Shown: positions 52,244-61,320, numbered from the stretch's first letter. The stretch: DNA of 64,000 bases from JADHLJ01 sp038118725 (GCA_038118725.1 JAYOIK010000019.1:7735-71734); one strand, 5' to 3'. Numbers and translations: made by a program. Notes: generated from the sequence alone by a model not told the origin.

Positions 52244-52609
52244 GTGCCTAAGGAATTGGGAGGCGATCGCCAAAGAAAGAATATAATGATCGGGCCGCGC
52301 CGAACGAGCGTTAGTTTGGAAGACCGAGTGTGGGACGGGTTGGTCGATATCTGCCGTCGCGAAGAACTGAGTATTGATGATCTTTGTACGAGAGTTAACG
52401 AACGACGTCTGGCTTCCAGTCTTTCATCCTCGCTCCGGGTCTTTCAACTTACCTATTTTCGGATCATCGTGGAGAATGCCGAAAGGTTGTTGAGCCGTCG
52501 CCCGACCGACGGTTTCGCGCATCCTCCTCAAACCGCGTTTCCAAGTCCATTGGAAGTGGCGCTTGAACGATTTTCGACGGATCAGAAACGATTCAGCGGC
52601 GAAAACTAA
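52244..52609 (+). CDS. Ribbon-helix-helix domain protein (second copy)
   Basis: A 121-residue protein with the RHH_4-like core RRTSVSLEDRVWDGLVDICR, EELSIDDLCTRVNER and SLSSSLRVFQLTYFRIIVEN, plus a 35-residue C-terminal extension. Start is GTG at 52244, with GAGGAG five bases upstream; an internal ATG at 52286 is possible. Related in pattern to the 73-residue protein at 629-850, but longer at both ends. The upstream gap (52024-52243) is locally AT-rich and holds its promoter and that of the Lrp gene. Confidence 0.75.
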   Translation: MPKELGGDRQRKNIMIGPRRTSVSLEDRVWDGLVDICRREELSIDDLCTRVNERRLASSLSSSLRVFQLTYFRIIVENAERLLSRRPTDGFAHPPQTAFPSPLEVALERFSTDQKRFSGEN

Positions 52610-52633
52610 GGCCGCGAACCAAAGGCGCTGGGC

Positions 52634-53506
52634 CTACCATTTCAGCGCGTCAATCACATGGTCCGGCCTCGCGCCGAACGTTGATTCCATCGTTTCGAGC
52701 TTCGAGAACGCGATGTTTTCCTTGCCGTCCAGCAATCCATGCACGCCGGACGCGACGAGCAGAGAGCGATATCCTATGCTATTCGCGCCCAGGATGTCGG
52801 TCTCCAGATTGTCCCCGACCATGAGAATCCTCTGGCGATCAGTGATCCCCAATATCTCGGCGCAACGTCGAAAGACCAAGTCATGTGGCTTGCCGATATG
52901 AACCACGGAGCCGCCCAGCGCACTGTACCTTTCCGCGAGCGCGCCGGCGCAAATTAGCCGGTCACCACCCTGCGGGACGGTTTTATCCGGATTGGCGCAT
53001 AGCATGGGCAGCCCGCGCGCCACGCCCTCTTGCAATCGCTCCTCGTAATCGTCGAGCGTTTCTGGAGGATGATTCGGGCCGGCGTTCAAAATCCAATCCG
53101 CCTCCGAGACGGATTTCACGATTCCAGCGTGGCCTGGAGGCAAGGTATCGGGAAACCGATCCGGACCCGTGAGATAGACCGGGCCCTTGAACGGCGCCAG
53201 TTCGGGAAGCGTGCCGGCGGACAGTTGGAAATGGGTTTCACCACCAGAGGTGACGATGCCGTCATGAAAATCCGCTTCCAAACCGATCCTCGCGAGCCTT
53301 TCGCCGACGATGGAGGGAAGCTGCGGCGAATTCGATAGAAAGACGATGCGTTTCTCCAGCCGTCGCAAGCCTTCGAACACTTTCACGACATTGGGGAAGA
53401 CCTGTCCGCCATCATAGACCGTCCCCCAGACGTCGAAGATGAAGCCGTCATGGAGATCCGCGATGGCGCGTAGACCGGTCAAGGCGTCACGCTCACCACC
53501 GTTCAT
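52634..53506 (-). CDS. HAD-superfamily class IIA hydrolase (TIGR01459 type)
   Basis: A 290-residue NagD-like phosphatase of the alphaproteobacterial TIGR01459 group. Motif I is FIFDVWGTVYDG, motif II IVFLSNSPQLPS, the cap lies about residues 80-190, and motifs III and IV are VVHIGKPHDLVFRRC and ILMVGDNLETDILGANSIG. It probably dephosphorylates a small sugar- or nucleotide-like phosphate; the substrate is unknown. Its start overlaps the stop of the EAL-domain gene by one base, so the two share a transcript. Confidence 0.9.
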   Translation of the reverse strand: MNGGERDALTGLRAIADLHDGFIFDVWGTVYDGGQVFPNVVKVFEGLRRLEKRIVFLSNSPQLPSIVGERLARIGLEADFHDGIVTSGGETHFQLSAGTLPELAPFKGPVYLTGPDRFPDTLPPGHAGIVKSVSEADWILNAGPNHPPETLDDYEERLQEGVARGLPMLCANPDKTVPQGGDRLICAGALAERYSALGGSVVHIGKPHDLVFRRCAEILGITDRQRILMVGDNLETDILGANSIGYRSLLVASGVHGLLDGKENIAFSKLETMESTFGARPDHVIDALKW

Positions 53507-54738
53507 CAGGACCCTCCAGCCGTGGGACGCGGCTCGCCGAACAGATATCCTTGACCGAAATCGATATTGAGATCCAGGAGGTCCAACAGCATTTCCTCGG
53601 TTTCGATTTTCTCGACAATCATGTACATCGCCTCGCGGTCAAGCGCTCCCTTCAGGGCGCGCATATTCAGCAGTGGTGTCTCACCACGCGCCATTTCATG
53701 CAGGAGATGGGCATCGATCTTGATGAACTTGAAACCCTGACTGGCGAGTTTCGGGATGTCGAGATCGAACTCGCCGAGTTGATCGACGGAGAAACGGAAC
53801 CCAAGGCCGGCCAGCCTCTGTAGGCTGGTTTGGACATCGTAACTCGGGCTTCGCACGGTGGCGTGACTGAATTCGAACACGAGACTTTCGGCCAAGTGCT
53901 GGTTGGCGGCCATGAAATCGATGAAATCGGTGAAAAAGTCGACATCCGTCAGCGTGGCATCGGAGATGTTGCAAAAAAACGCCACATCCAAATGGTCACG
54001 CCGGGCTCGTCGCACGAGCTGTACGCAACGGAACAGCAGCAGGTTATCGACGGCCGTGATCAACCCGGCCTCGGCCGCGACGAATAGATATTGTTCGGGG
54101 CGTATGACGTGACCGTCTTCGTCGGTGATGCGCGAGAAGCACTCGTAGTAAACACGCTTGCGTTGGGGTAGCCGAACCGTCGGTTGCAGGTAAAGCTGGA
54201 CCGTGTCCTCCTTCAACGCTTTTTCGAGATAACGCAGGATCGCGTCGTCGTCGTAGTGCCGCATGGGTTCGGGGTGGACCCATGTCTCCGCCTCGTCGAC
54301 CTCCTTGGCTTGCGCGCCCTCGGTGTTGGATTTTACGGCTTGCTCGGATGGGGCGGGCAGTTCCCGGTCCGGCGGCGACGCCGTGGGTGACGCGCCCGAT
54401 CGCTTGTCGTTGAACTGTCCCATCAGGCCTTGCAGGACCTTGATTTCGGCAACCACCGCGTCGGTATCGGGAATGCCGTCCAATTGATCGCGAACCCAGG
54501 CCAGCTCCTCGCGAACCGCGTCCAATTCAAGTTTCAATCCTTCCAACTCGCTGGACACCCGCCGCGGGTGGTCGGACGCGACTCGATTCCGGATGCCCGT
54601 CACAATGACCGCGCCAATAACCGCCGTCAGCCCGGCGACCGCCCAGCCCGGAACACCGATGTTCGGGAGCATCCATTCGGACCCAAGCCCAAGCCCGATC
54701 CCGAGAACGGTAACCGCGATAAGCAGACCCCAATACAC
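53506..54738 (-). CDS. Membrane-anchored degenerate EAL-domain protein, TipF-like
   Basis: A 410-residue protein: two N-terminal membrane segments (LLIAVTVLGIGLGLGSEW and WAVAGLTAVIGAVIVTGI), a coiled coil (SELEGLKLELDAVREELAWV), a Pro/Ser-rich linker, and a C-terminal EAL domain (about 165-405). The EAL signature is ECF in YYECFSRITDEDG; FFCNISD, VFEFSH, FIKIDAH and FGQGYLF are kept. The DDFG motif reads DQLGEF, losing one metal-binding Asp, so phosphodiesterase activity is doubtful. This layout matches TipF of Caulobacter, a c-di-GMP receptor for flagellar assembly. No flagellar gene is nearby. Confidence 0.75.
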   Translation of the reverse strand: MYWGLLIAVTVLGIGLGLGSEWMLPNIGVPGWAVAGLTAVIGAVIVTGIRNRVASDHPRRVSSELEGLKLELDAVREELAWVRDQLDGIPDTDAVVAEIKVLQGLMGQFNDKRSGASPTASPPDRELPAPSEQAVKSNTEGAQAKEVDEAETWVHPEPMRHYDDDAILRYLEKALKEDTVQLYLQPTVRLPQRKRVYYECFSRITDEDGHVIRPEQYLFVAAEAGLITAVDNLLLFRCVQLVRRARRDHLDVAFFCNISDATLTDVDFFTDFIDFMAANQHLAESLVFEFSHATVRSPSYDVQTSLQRLAGLGFRFSVDQLGEFDLDIPKLASQGFKFIKIDAHLLHEMARGETPLLNMRALKGALDREAMYMIVEKIETEEMLLDLLDLNIDFGQGYLFGEPRPTAGGS

Positions 54739-54761
54739 CCGCGAGAGCCCCTTTCACCGGT

Positions 54762-55850
54762 TTAATCGACGGTTGATTCCGCCCAGCGTTCCGCGTCGAC
54801 GCCTACGATTTGCCGCACCGTCTCGTGGCCGTCGGTCCGCAATCGTGTGCCAAGGCCTTCGGTGATCGCGCGGAACAACCCTGGCCCTTTATATATCAAA
54901 GCGGTGTAAAGCTGCACCAAACTGGCGCCCGCCCGCAGTTTCGCGTAAGCGGAATCGGGTCCGTCGACGCCCCCGGCGCCAATGACCGGCAATCTGCCCT
55001 CGGCGGCGAGATACGTCCATGCCAGCACCTTGGTCGAAAGATTAAACAAGGGTGCGCCGCTGAGGCCGCCTGCTTCGGCCTTGTTTGGGCTCGCGAGGCT
55101 GTCGGGGCGGCCGAGAGTGGTGTTGGCGACGATGATCCCGGACACCCCATTGGCGACGCTGATCTCGACGATCTCGCGGACCAGGTCGCGGGAGATATCC
55201 GGAGCAATCTTCAAGAGCAGGGGAACATGGCGTTCGACGCCGGCGCCCTCGTCACGGGCCTGAATGACGGCGCCGAGCAGTTTATCAAGTTGATCCGCGG
55301 CCTGTAGGTCGCGAAGTCCGGGCGTGTTCGGCGACGAAACATTGACCGTCAGATAGTCGGCCAAGGGAGCGGCGCGCGCCACGGCGACCGCGAAGTCGCC
55401 CGCCTGATCGTCGGAATCCTTGTTGATCCCGACATTGACGCCGAGGATGCCAGCGCTCCGGTCGCGACCAACGAGCCGGCTCAGCCCGATATCCAAACCG
55501 TCATTGTTGAAGCCATAGCGGTTGATGGCGGCCTGGTCCTCCGATAGTCGAAACACCCGCGGCTTCGGGTTTCCCGCCTGCGGTCGGGGCGTGAGGGTGC
55601 CGATCTCAACGAACCCGCATCCCAAGTCGAGGAGTGGGCGCCACGCTTCGGCGCTTTTGTCGAAGCCGGCGGCGAGACCGACCGGATTCGGAAACTCAAG
55701 TCCGAAAATCTCGGTTCTAAGCGCCGGGTCGGAACCCGGTAGAGGACCGCGCGGGACCAGGCCGAGCTTCAACGTCTGTATCGCAAGGCGGTGCGCTTGC
55801 TCGGGGTCCACCAGCCTAATCAGCGGCATCATCAAATCAGTTAGCGGCAT
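54762..55850 (-). CDS. pyrD: Dihydroorotate dehydrogenase (quinone)
   Basis: A 362-residue class 2 dihydroorotate dehydrogenase, peripheral at the inner membrane, oxidising dihydroorotate with quinone in pyrimidine synthesis. LTDLMMPLIRLVDPEQAHRL is the N-terminal membrane-docking part. FPNPVGLAAGFDKSAEAWRP, VEIGTLTPRPQAGNPKPRVF, the catalytic-Ser region VNVSSPNTPGLRDLQA, and GAGGVDGPDSAYAKLRAGAS follow. It lies seven bases after the DUF952 gene in the same direction. Confidence 0.97.
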   Translation of the reverse strand: MPLTDLMMPLIRLVDPEQAHRLAIQTLKLGLVPRGPLPGSDPALRTEIFGLEFPNPVGLAAGFDKSAEAWRPLLDLGCGFVEIGTLTPRPQAGNPKPRVFRLSEDQAAINRYGFNNDGLDIGLSRLVGRDRSAGILGVNVGINKDSDDQAGDFAVAVARAAPLADYLTVNVSSPNTPGLRDLQAADQLDKLLGAVIQARDEGAGVERHVPLLLKIAPDISRDLVREIVEISVANGVSGIIVANTTLGRPDSLASPNKAEAGGLSGAPLFNLSTKVLAWTYLAAEGRLPVIGAGGVDGPDSAYAKLRAGASLVQLYTALIYKGPGLFRAITEGLGTRLRTDGHETVRQIVGVDAERWAESTVD

Positions 55851-55857
55851 CGCGGTG

Positions 55858-56211
55858 CTAGACGTCCTTCATAGCGGGAAAGACGTGCTCGCCGTTCTCA
55901 CCGAGGGGGAGATCAAACTCGGCCACGACCGCGTCGGTGGGGAGCGGTCCATAGAGATGCGGGAACATCTGCCCGCCGCGGGAAGGTTCCCAGCGAAGTG
56001 GCGCGCCGAGTTTCCGGGCGTCGACCTCAAGCAGCACCAGCCCGGTTTCGCCCACGCGATGCTTGCGCGCGCTTTCGACAACCTGGCTCGCGGTGGAGAA
56101 GTGGAGGAAACCGTCGGCGGTATCCTCCGCCGAGCCCTGGTAGGAGCCTGATGTCTTGGCGCGGTCCCAATCGGCGCGCCGTGATAGGTGGTAAATCCAG
56201 CGTTTGTTCAT
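55858..56211 (-). CDS. DUF952 family protein
   Basis: A 117-residue protein of the DUF952 family: WIYHLSRRADWDRAKTSG, ADGFLHFSTASQVVESARKH, LVLLEVDARKLGAPLRWEPS and GQMFPHLYGPLPTDAVV. Function is unknown; the fold resembles ADP-ribosyltransferase-like small domains, without proven activity. It is just upstream of pyrD (seven bases) and divergent from the class IV aminotransferase gene. Confidence 0.9.
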   Translation of the reverse strand: MNKRWIYHLSRRADWDRAKTSGSYQGSAEDTADGFLHFSTASQVVESARKHRVGETGLVLLEVDARKLGAPLRWEPSRGGQMFPHLYGPLPTDAVVAEFDLPLGENGEHVFPAMKDV

Positions 56212-56385
56212 GTCTGGACACTACGTCCGACCTTCGATGGGATCAAAGGAAATTGGCGCGACGATGGTTGATCTCTCCCATCTTGTTCTTTTCTCTTTCT
56301 TCCAGGTCGCTGGCCCGCCAGACCCGAACCGACTAAGCTGCGTAGGCATCGCATCGTTTTGTCTAGCGTGGATTGGGAGAGACGC

Positions 56386-57225
56386 ATGGACTCGCTGGTT
56401 TATCTCGATGGTGAATGGATCGAGGGCAACCCGCCGGTGTTGGGGCCGGCGACCCTGGCGACCTGGCTGGGGTCGATCGTGTTCGATGGCGCGCGCGCCT
56501 TCGAGGGAACCATGCCCGACCTAGATCTGCATTGCCGGCGGGCAATCGCGTCGACCGAGGCAATGGGGATGGAATCTCCGATATCGGCCGAGGAGATCGA
56601 ACGACTTTGCCGCGAGGGAGTGGCGAAGTTTCCCGATGACGCGATGCTATACATCAAGCCGATCCTTTGGGCCGAGGACGGCTGGATTCACCCGGATCCC
56701 GCCTCCACGCGCTTCATGCTCCATATCTTCAACGCGCCGCTACCCGAGGCGACGGGAATGGGGCTCTGTATCTCAAGTTTTCGCCGGCCCGCCGCCGATC
56801 AGGCGCCGACGGACGCCAAGGCCGCATGCCATTATCCGAATGCCGGGCGCGCGCTGAAGGAGGCGCAGCAAAAAGGTTTCGACAACGCGGTCATGCTGGA
56901 CCCCGACGGGATGGTCGCGGAATTGGCGACAGCGAATATATTTCTCGGCAAGAACGGCGTCGCGATCACGCCGGTTGCCAACGGCACTTTCCTGGCGGGC
57001 ATTACCAGGGGGCGGGTCATGGCCCTGCTGCGGGACGCCGGGGTCGAGGTCAGGGAAGCGGTCGTAAAGCCCCGGGATCTTCTGGAGGCCGACGAAATCT
57101 GGTCGACCGGTAACCATGCCAAGGTCGTACCGGTAACCAGGATAGAGGACAGGGATCTGCAGCCCGGTCCGCTCTACAAGAAATCCCGCGAGCTGTATTG
57201 GGACTATGCTCACGGGCGCCTTTGA
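56386..57225 (+). CDS. Class IV aminotransferase (branched-chain aminotransferase-like)
   Basis: A 279-residue fold-type IV PLP enzyme. The start (VYLDGEWIEGNPPVLGPATL) and GSIVFDGARAFEG are typical. The PLP lysine is in TDAKAACHYPNAGRALKEAQ. VMLDPDGMVAELATANIFLG, GTFLAGITRGRVMALLRDAG and EIWSTGNHAKVVPVTRI follow. IlvE and D-amino acid transaminase groups share these blocks; branched-chain activity is the default call. The ATG at 56386 follows GGGAGAG; the frame begins earlier at 56359. Confidence 0.9.
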   Translation: MDSLVYLDGEWIEGNPPVLGPATLATWLGSIVFDGARAFEGTMPDLDLHCRRAIASTEAMGMESPISAEEIERLCREGVAKFPDDAMLYIKPILWAEDGWIHPDPASTRFMLHIFNAPLPEATGMGLCISSFRRPAADQAPTDAKAACHYPNAGRALKEAQQKGFDNAVMLDPDGMVAELATANIFLGKNGVAITPVANGTFLAGITRGRVMALLRDAGVEVREAVVKPRDLLEADEIWSTGNHAKVVPVTRIEDRDLQPGPLYKKSRELYWDYAHGRL

Positions 57226-57264
57226 TCGCCGGATCAGACCGTGAAGGCGGAGTCGGATACGGGA

Positions 57265-59070
57265 TCAGCGTTGGGTGAGTTTCATTTCGATGCGGCGATT
57301 GCGTCGGTTGCCGATCCTGTCCTTGCGCTGATCGATGGGTTGAAACTCGCCATATCCCGTCGCGGATAGGCGTTCGGCCGGTACACCCTCTCGGATCAGG
57401 AATTGAACAACGGATATCGCCCGGGCCGCCGAGAGCTCCCAGTTGTTTCGGAATTGCTCGTTGAAGATCGGAATGCTGTCGGTGTGGCCCTCGACCTGAA
57501 GGATCCAGTTGAGGTTTTCCGGTATCTTCGGCGCTATTTCATTGAGCGCGACCGCCAGTCGGCGCAATTCGCTCTCGCCATCCTGGGCGATGGTTGCCGA
57601 GGCTGATTCAAACAACACCTCTGACTGAAAGACGAAACGGTCGCCGACGACCCGGATATCCTGACGGTTTCTAAGGACTTCCCGAAGTCGTCCGAAGAAC
57701 TCCGAGCGAAAGCGCGCGAGTTCCTGAACCTTCGAGGCGAGTGCTTTGTTCAAGCGGCTCCCGAGATCCAGGATTTTGACATTCTGGGCGGCGGATTCGG
57801 CTTCCGATGCTTCAAGCGCTTGTTGAAGCGAGGCGATCTGTTGTCTAAGCGCCAGTAGTTGGCGGTTCAGCAGGGCGACTTCTTGCCGCGCGGCGGCGGA
57901 GAGTCGTTGCTCGTCAGTCAATTGATCGAGGGAAAGGTTGTAATTCGAGAGAAGCTCCTCAAGCCGGACATCCCGTTCCTTGATCGTCTTCTGGGCAAGG
58001 GCCGTCCGGCGGTCCGCCGCCTCAATCTCGGTTGTCAGCGCCGCTGTTTGATCGCGGGATTGCGACAGGAGCGCGGTCAACTCCGCGATGCTCGCCTTTT
58101 GGTCCTCGCCTTCCTTCGCCAAGACGTTGTTTGACCGCCGCGTGGCGGCGAGTTTGGCGAGCATGTCGCCGAGCAAGTCGCGGGCCTCGGAAAGATCCCC
58201 CTCGGTTAGCGCCCCGGATTTCCGAGCGGCGGCCAGTTCGTCGGTTTTCAGCTTTAGTTTTTCGGTAAGCGCGGCCATCTCCTCGCGCGTCAGACGAGCG
58301 GATTCACGTTCGATCTCCAGATCTCGCTGGGTCTGCTCGGCGCCAGCCAATGCGCCGCGAAGCTCGGTCTCCATGGCGGCGCGCGCGGCGGCGAGCTCGG
58401 TGACTTCGGCTTCCAACTCCTTGCGCACCTTGTCGAGCGCCGCGATATCCCGCCTCAGTGACTCCAGGTCCGAAAGCTGAAGCTTGATGGTGTCGCGGTT
58501 GGCGTCCATGACCTTCAGCGCATCCGCCATGCCGGCGCTCAGCTCGTCGCGCTCCGCCTTGACGAGGTTGGCTTCCGACTCAACCGCCCGCAGCTTGGCA
58601 AGCAGTGCGTCGCGTTCGCTCAAGACTTGGGCAACGCGTAGATCAAGTCCGTCCCGACTGGATTCGATCTCGACGATCCGTTGCCGTAAGGTCGCCTGAT
58701 TGGAAACCGCCGCAGCGAGAAGGTCCTCCAATTGGTCACGCTGGTTGGTAAGCTGCCCAATTTGCGCCGTCAGGGCATCGCGCGAGGCGATCGAGGCTTG
58801 GAGCTCCGAGGAGAGTTGCGCGACATTCAGGCGCAATTCCGCGCCGGTTTCGCGTTCAAGCGCTAGGAGATCACCAAGTTCCGAGATTTGTTGTTGCAAG
58901 CGACTGAGCGCCTCGTCCCGTCCCGAAAGCAGCTGGGTCAGGTAGAACTGCGCGACGATGAAGATCATCAAAACGAAGATGATAACCATCAGCAGCGTCG
59001 CTAGCGCGTCAACGAAGCCGGGCCAGATATTGGTATCGCGCGTGCGTGACCGTCGCGAGGTCGCCGCCAT
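57265..59070 (-). CDS. MotB-like protein with long coiled coil and C-terminal OmpA domain
   Basis: A 601-residue protein. A MotB-like single membrane helix (about residues 15-45, with the conserved Asp21 in WPGFVDALATLLMVIIFVLM) is followed by about 400 residues of near-continuous coiled coil (for example EELLSNYNLSLDQLTDEQRL). The C-terminus is an OmpA-like peptidoglycan-binding domain (VEGHTDSIPIFNEQFRNNWE, LSAARAISVVQFLI, LSATGYGEFQP). Ordinary MotB is about 300 residues, so the coil is exceptional. It is 20 bases after the MotA-like gene and must be its stator-type partner. Confidence 0.88.
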   Translation of the reverse strand: MAATSRRSRTRDTNIWPGFVDALATLLMVIIFVLMIFIVAQFYLTQLLSGRDEALSRLQQQISELGDLLALERETGAELRLNVAQLSSELQASIASRDALTAQIGQLTNQRDQLEDLLAAAVSNQATLRQRIVEIESSRDGLDLRVAQVLSERDALLAKLRAVESEANLVKAERDELSAGMADALKVMDANRDTIKLQLSDLESLRRDIAALDKVRKELEAEVTELAAARAAMETELRGALAGAEQTQRDLEIERESARLTREEMAALTEKLKLKTDELAAARKSGALTEGDLSEARDLLGDMLAKLAATRRSNNVLAKEGEDQKASIAELTALLSQSRDQTAALTTEIEAADRRTALAQKTIKERDVRLEELLSNYNLSLDQLTDEQRLSAAARQEVALLNRQLLALRQQIASLQQALEASEAESAAQNVKILDLGSRLNKALASKVQELARFRSEFFGRLREVLRNRQDIRVVGDRFVFQSEVLFESASATIAQDGESELRRLAVALNEIAPKIPENLNWILQVEGHTDSIPIFNEQFRNNWELSAARAISVVQFLIREGVPAERLSATGYGEFQPIDQRKDRIGNRRNRRIEMKLTQR

Positions 59071-59090
59071 GCTGGTTCACCCCCGCCGGT

Positions 59091-60230
59091 TCAGCGCCCG
59101 TCCTCGGCAAGAGCCGCGATGGTGCGCGCCAGGAGCCGGATTTCCTGACGGATTTCCTCGGTGGTCTGATTGCGGCCCTGTTCGCTCTCCTCGAGCAGGC
59201 GCGCCATGTAGGCCTCGATGTTGCGCAGATGGGATTGCGAGATTTCATCGCGCCCGCTGGATTGCTGGTCCGCGAGCCGAGCGAGGATCGGCTTGATCTC
59301 CAACTGTGCCTCGCCGATCCGCAGCATCAGGTCCTGCTCGACCCGCATCTGTTCCACCAGGGTGGCGAGCTTTTCGTTCAGGCCCATGAGGTTGGCGTTG
59401 GATTGCCGGCGCTCGTCCTCGCCGCGGGTGATAACCCTTTGCAGGCGGTCCAGGCTCTCCGCAGTCTGCTCAAACAACGCGGCCTGGTACGCGCTGGCCG
59501 AGGTCTCGCCCTCGCCGATCGCCACGGCCCCGCCACTGCTCAAGCGCGTGAGGCTCGACAGCCATTCCTCGAGATCGTTGTAGAAACGGTTCTGCGCTTG
59601 GCCCAGTTGCAGGTCCAGGAAACCAAGAACCAGGGAGCCGGCCAGCCCGAACAAGGAAGAGCTGAACGCGGTCGCCATGCCGTCGAGCGGGGCTTCGAGG
59701 CCGGTCTTCAGATTTGAGAAGACATCTCCCAAGTCACCACTTTCGATGGTCAGGCCACCGATTACGCCGCCGACCGCGCCGACGGTTCTCAACAACCCCC
59801 AAAACGTTCCGAGAAGGCCGAGGAAGATTAGCAGCCCAATCAGATAGCGCGATATGTCCCGGGACTCGGAAAGCCGAGAGTCGAGACTGTCCAGCAATGA
59901 CCGGAGCGACAGGGTAGAAAGGCTCATTCGAGCGTCGCGCCGCTCGCCGAGCATCGTCGCGATCGGACCGAGAAGCGCCGGCGGCTTCTGTACCGACATG
60001 CCCGGTTGACTACTCCGGTAGGATTCGATCCAAGCGACCTCCGGGCCGAGCAGCAAGACCTGCCGTAGGATGAAGATGATGCCGATCAGAAGCGCGGCGA
60101 GAATCATCCCGTTCAAGGCCGCGTTGGCCATGAAGGCTTCGCGCAGAGGAACGTTCAGGACCCCGGTGATCGCCGCGACGATGGCTAGGAAAACCAGAAT
60201 ACGCGTGAGGAAACGTTTGGGACTGGTCAC
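59091..60230 (-). CDS. MotA/TolQ/ExbB-family proton channel protein
   Basis: A 379-residue membrane protein with four hydrophobic segments: RILVFLAIVAAITGVLNV, ILAALLIGIIFILRQVLLL, YLIGLLIFLGLLGTFWGLL and MATAFSSSLFGLAGSLVLGF. The last two carry the MotA/TolQ signature around LGTFWGLLRTVGAVGGVIGG. A long soluble C-terminal tail (about residues 235-379) is helical and charged (RQSNANLMGLNEKLATLVEQ). It should form the ion channel with the MotB-like protein encoded next. It is neither near flagellar genes nor near tolB/pal. Confidence 0.88.
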   Translation of the reverse strand: MTSPKRFLTRILVFLAIVAAITGVLNVPLREAFMANAALNGMILAALLIGIIFILRQVLLLGPEVAWIESYRSSQPGMSVQKPPALLGPIATMLGERRDARMSLSTLSLRSLLDSLDSRLSESRDISRYLIGLLIFLGLLGTFWGLLRTVGAVGGVIGGLTIESGDLGDVFSNLKTGLEAPLDGMATAFSSSLFGLAGSLVLGFLDLQLGQAQNRFYNDLEEWLSSLTRLSSGGAVAIGEGETSASAYQAALFEQTAESLDRLQRVITRGEDERRQSNANLMGLNEKLATLVEQMRVEQDLMLRIGEAQLEIKPILARLADQQSSGRDEISQSHLRNIEAYMARLLEESEQGRNQTTEEIRQEIRLLARTIAALAEDGR

Positions 60231-60297
60231 AGGGGCACCCCTCTTGGGGGCCGGATCGCGTCGTCGAGCACGGGATGATCGCGATCAAACCGCTTCA

Positions 60298-61320
60298 TCA
60301 ACGGGGAACCAGAAGCAAAACGTCGACCCGATCGGCGGGGCCGGACTTGTCGCGATCTCCGAGGGCCCGCACATCCATCCTGGTGCTGGCGATACCCTGA
60401 GCCATGAGATGGGCTCTCACCGAGAGCGCCCGGGACAAGGACAGGCGACGGGCCTTGCTGGCGTTGCCGTCCACGGACGCGGCATAGGCGAGAAGCTGAA
60501 CGCGGCTCTTCTCGTTGCTTTTCAAGTCTTTCACCAAGGGTGCCAGCGGGCCCTCCATCTGATCGGTGAAGTCCGATTGTCCTTGATCGAACAGCAACTG
60601 AATGGCGCCGCTATTCGGTGCCGCGGATGTCGCGGCGCTTGGCTGCGGTGGGGCCGAGGGCGCGGGCGCGCGCGACGCGGTTCGAATCGGCTTGGGCGGA
60701 GCTGGTACCGGTGGCGTGGAAACGATGCTCGGCGCTTTGGGCGGCGCCTTGGCCTTTGTCGTTGTGGGGGCCTGTGTCGTTGCCGGGGCCGTGGTCGCCG
60801 CCGCCGCGGCACTCCGCGTGGCGGGTTGGGGTTTCCGCGCGAGCGGTTGTGGCCTGGCCGTCGCGATTATCGGTGGTTTGGGCGCGACCGCCGGCGTCCG
60901 CGTCGCCAGAGTGGGGCGTGTTGGCCGCGCGGCGGCTTTCGTGACCGGCGCGCTCGGCTTGGCCACGTTGGGCGCCGCGATGCGAGGGCGTGTCGGTCTG
61001 ATGATCGGCCGCGGCGCTGGTCGAGTGGAACCAATATCCCGCGATCCGATGCGCGAGCGTTCCCCCCTGAACGGAAGCCGACCGTTTTGCGGGCGCGCAT
61101 AGGGTAGCAGTCCGGGGCGCAGCAGTTCCGGCAGGGTGGAAACCGGAGGCAGACTGTCCAGCGCGCTGAAATCGACCTCCACGCTTGAGCCGCCATGCCC
61201 GCCGATCACCGTCGTGTTCTGAGCGGATAGGGGCGTGGTCACGGAGATACCGACGAAGATCACGGCAAGCGCCAGAACCTTCGCGCCGAGCCTGTGGGTT
61301 GGCAGCGCCTTAACTTGCAT
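60298..61320 (-). CDS. Exported Pro/Ala-rich protein with C-terminal OmpA-like domain
   Basis: A 340-residue protein: signal peptide (VLALAVIFVGISVTTPLSA), about 180 residues of Pro/Ala/Thr/Arg-rich low complexity (TTAPATTQAPTTTKAKAPPK), then an OmpA-like domain (IQLLFDQGQSDFTDQMEGPL, LLAYAASVDGNASKARRLSL, SVRAHLMAQGIASTRMDVRA) ending in VDVLLLVPR. The linker could span the periplasm or cell wall. It is the first of three leftward envelope genes with the MotA- and MotB-like genes. M at 61320 is used; 61335 is possible. Confidence 0.8.
   Translation of the reverse strand: MQVKALPTHRLGAKVLALAVIFVGISVTTPLSAQNTTVIGGHGGSSVEVDFSALDSLPPVSTLPELLRPGLLPYARPQNGRLPFRGERSRIGSRDIGSTRPAPRPIIRPTRPRIAAPNVAKPSAPVTKAAARPTRPTLATRTPAVAPKPPIIATARPQPLARKPQPATRSAAAAATTAPATTQAPTTTKAKAPPKAPSIVSTPPVPAPPKPIRTASRAPAPSAPPQPSAATSAAPNSGAIQLLFDQGQSDFTDQMEGPLAPLVKDLKSNEKSRVQLLAYAASVDGNASKARRLSLSRALSVRAHLMAQGIASTRMDVRALGDRDKSGPADRVDVLLLVPR

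Noticed and set aside
57265..60230. Zorya-type defence system (ZorA/ZorB-like pair)
   Set aside because: The pair resembles stator genes, but no ZorC, ZorD or ZorE gene is adjacent; the neighbours are suhB, efp and another OmpA-like gene.
60070..61107. Rightward ORF of 345 residues opposite the OmpA-like and MotA-like genes
   Set aside because: Composition is an Arg/Gly-rich shadow of the Pro/Ala-rich coding strand, and it spans two real genes.
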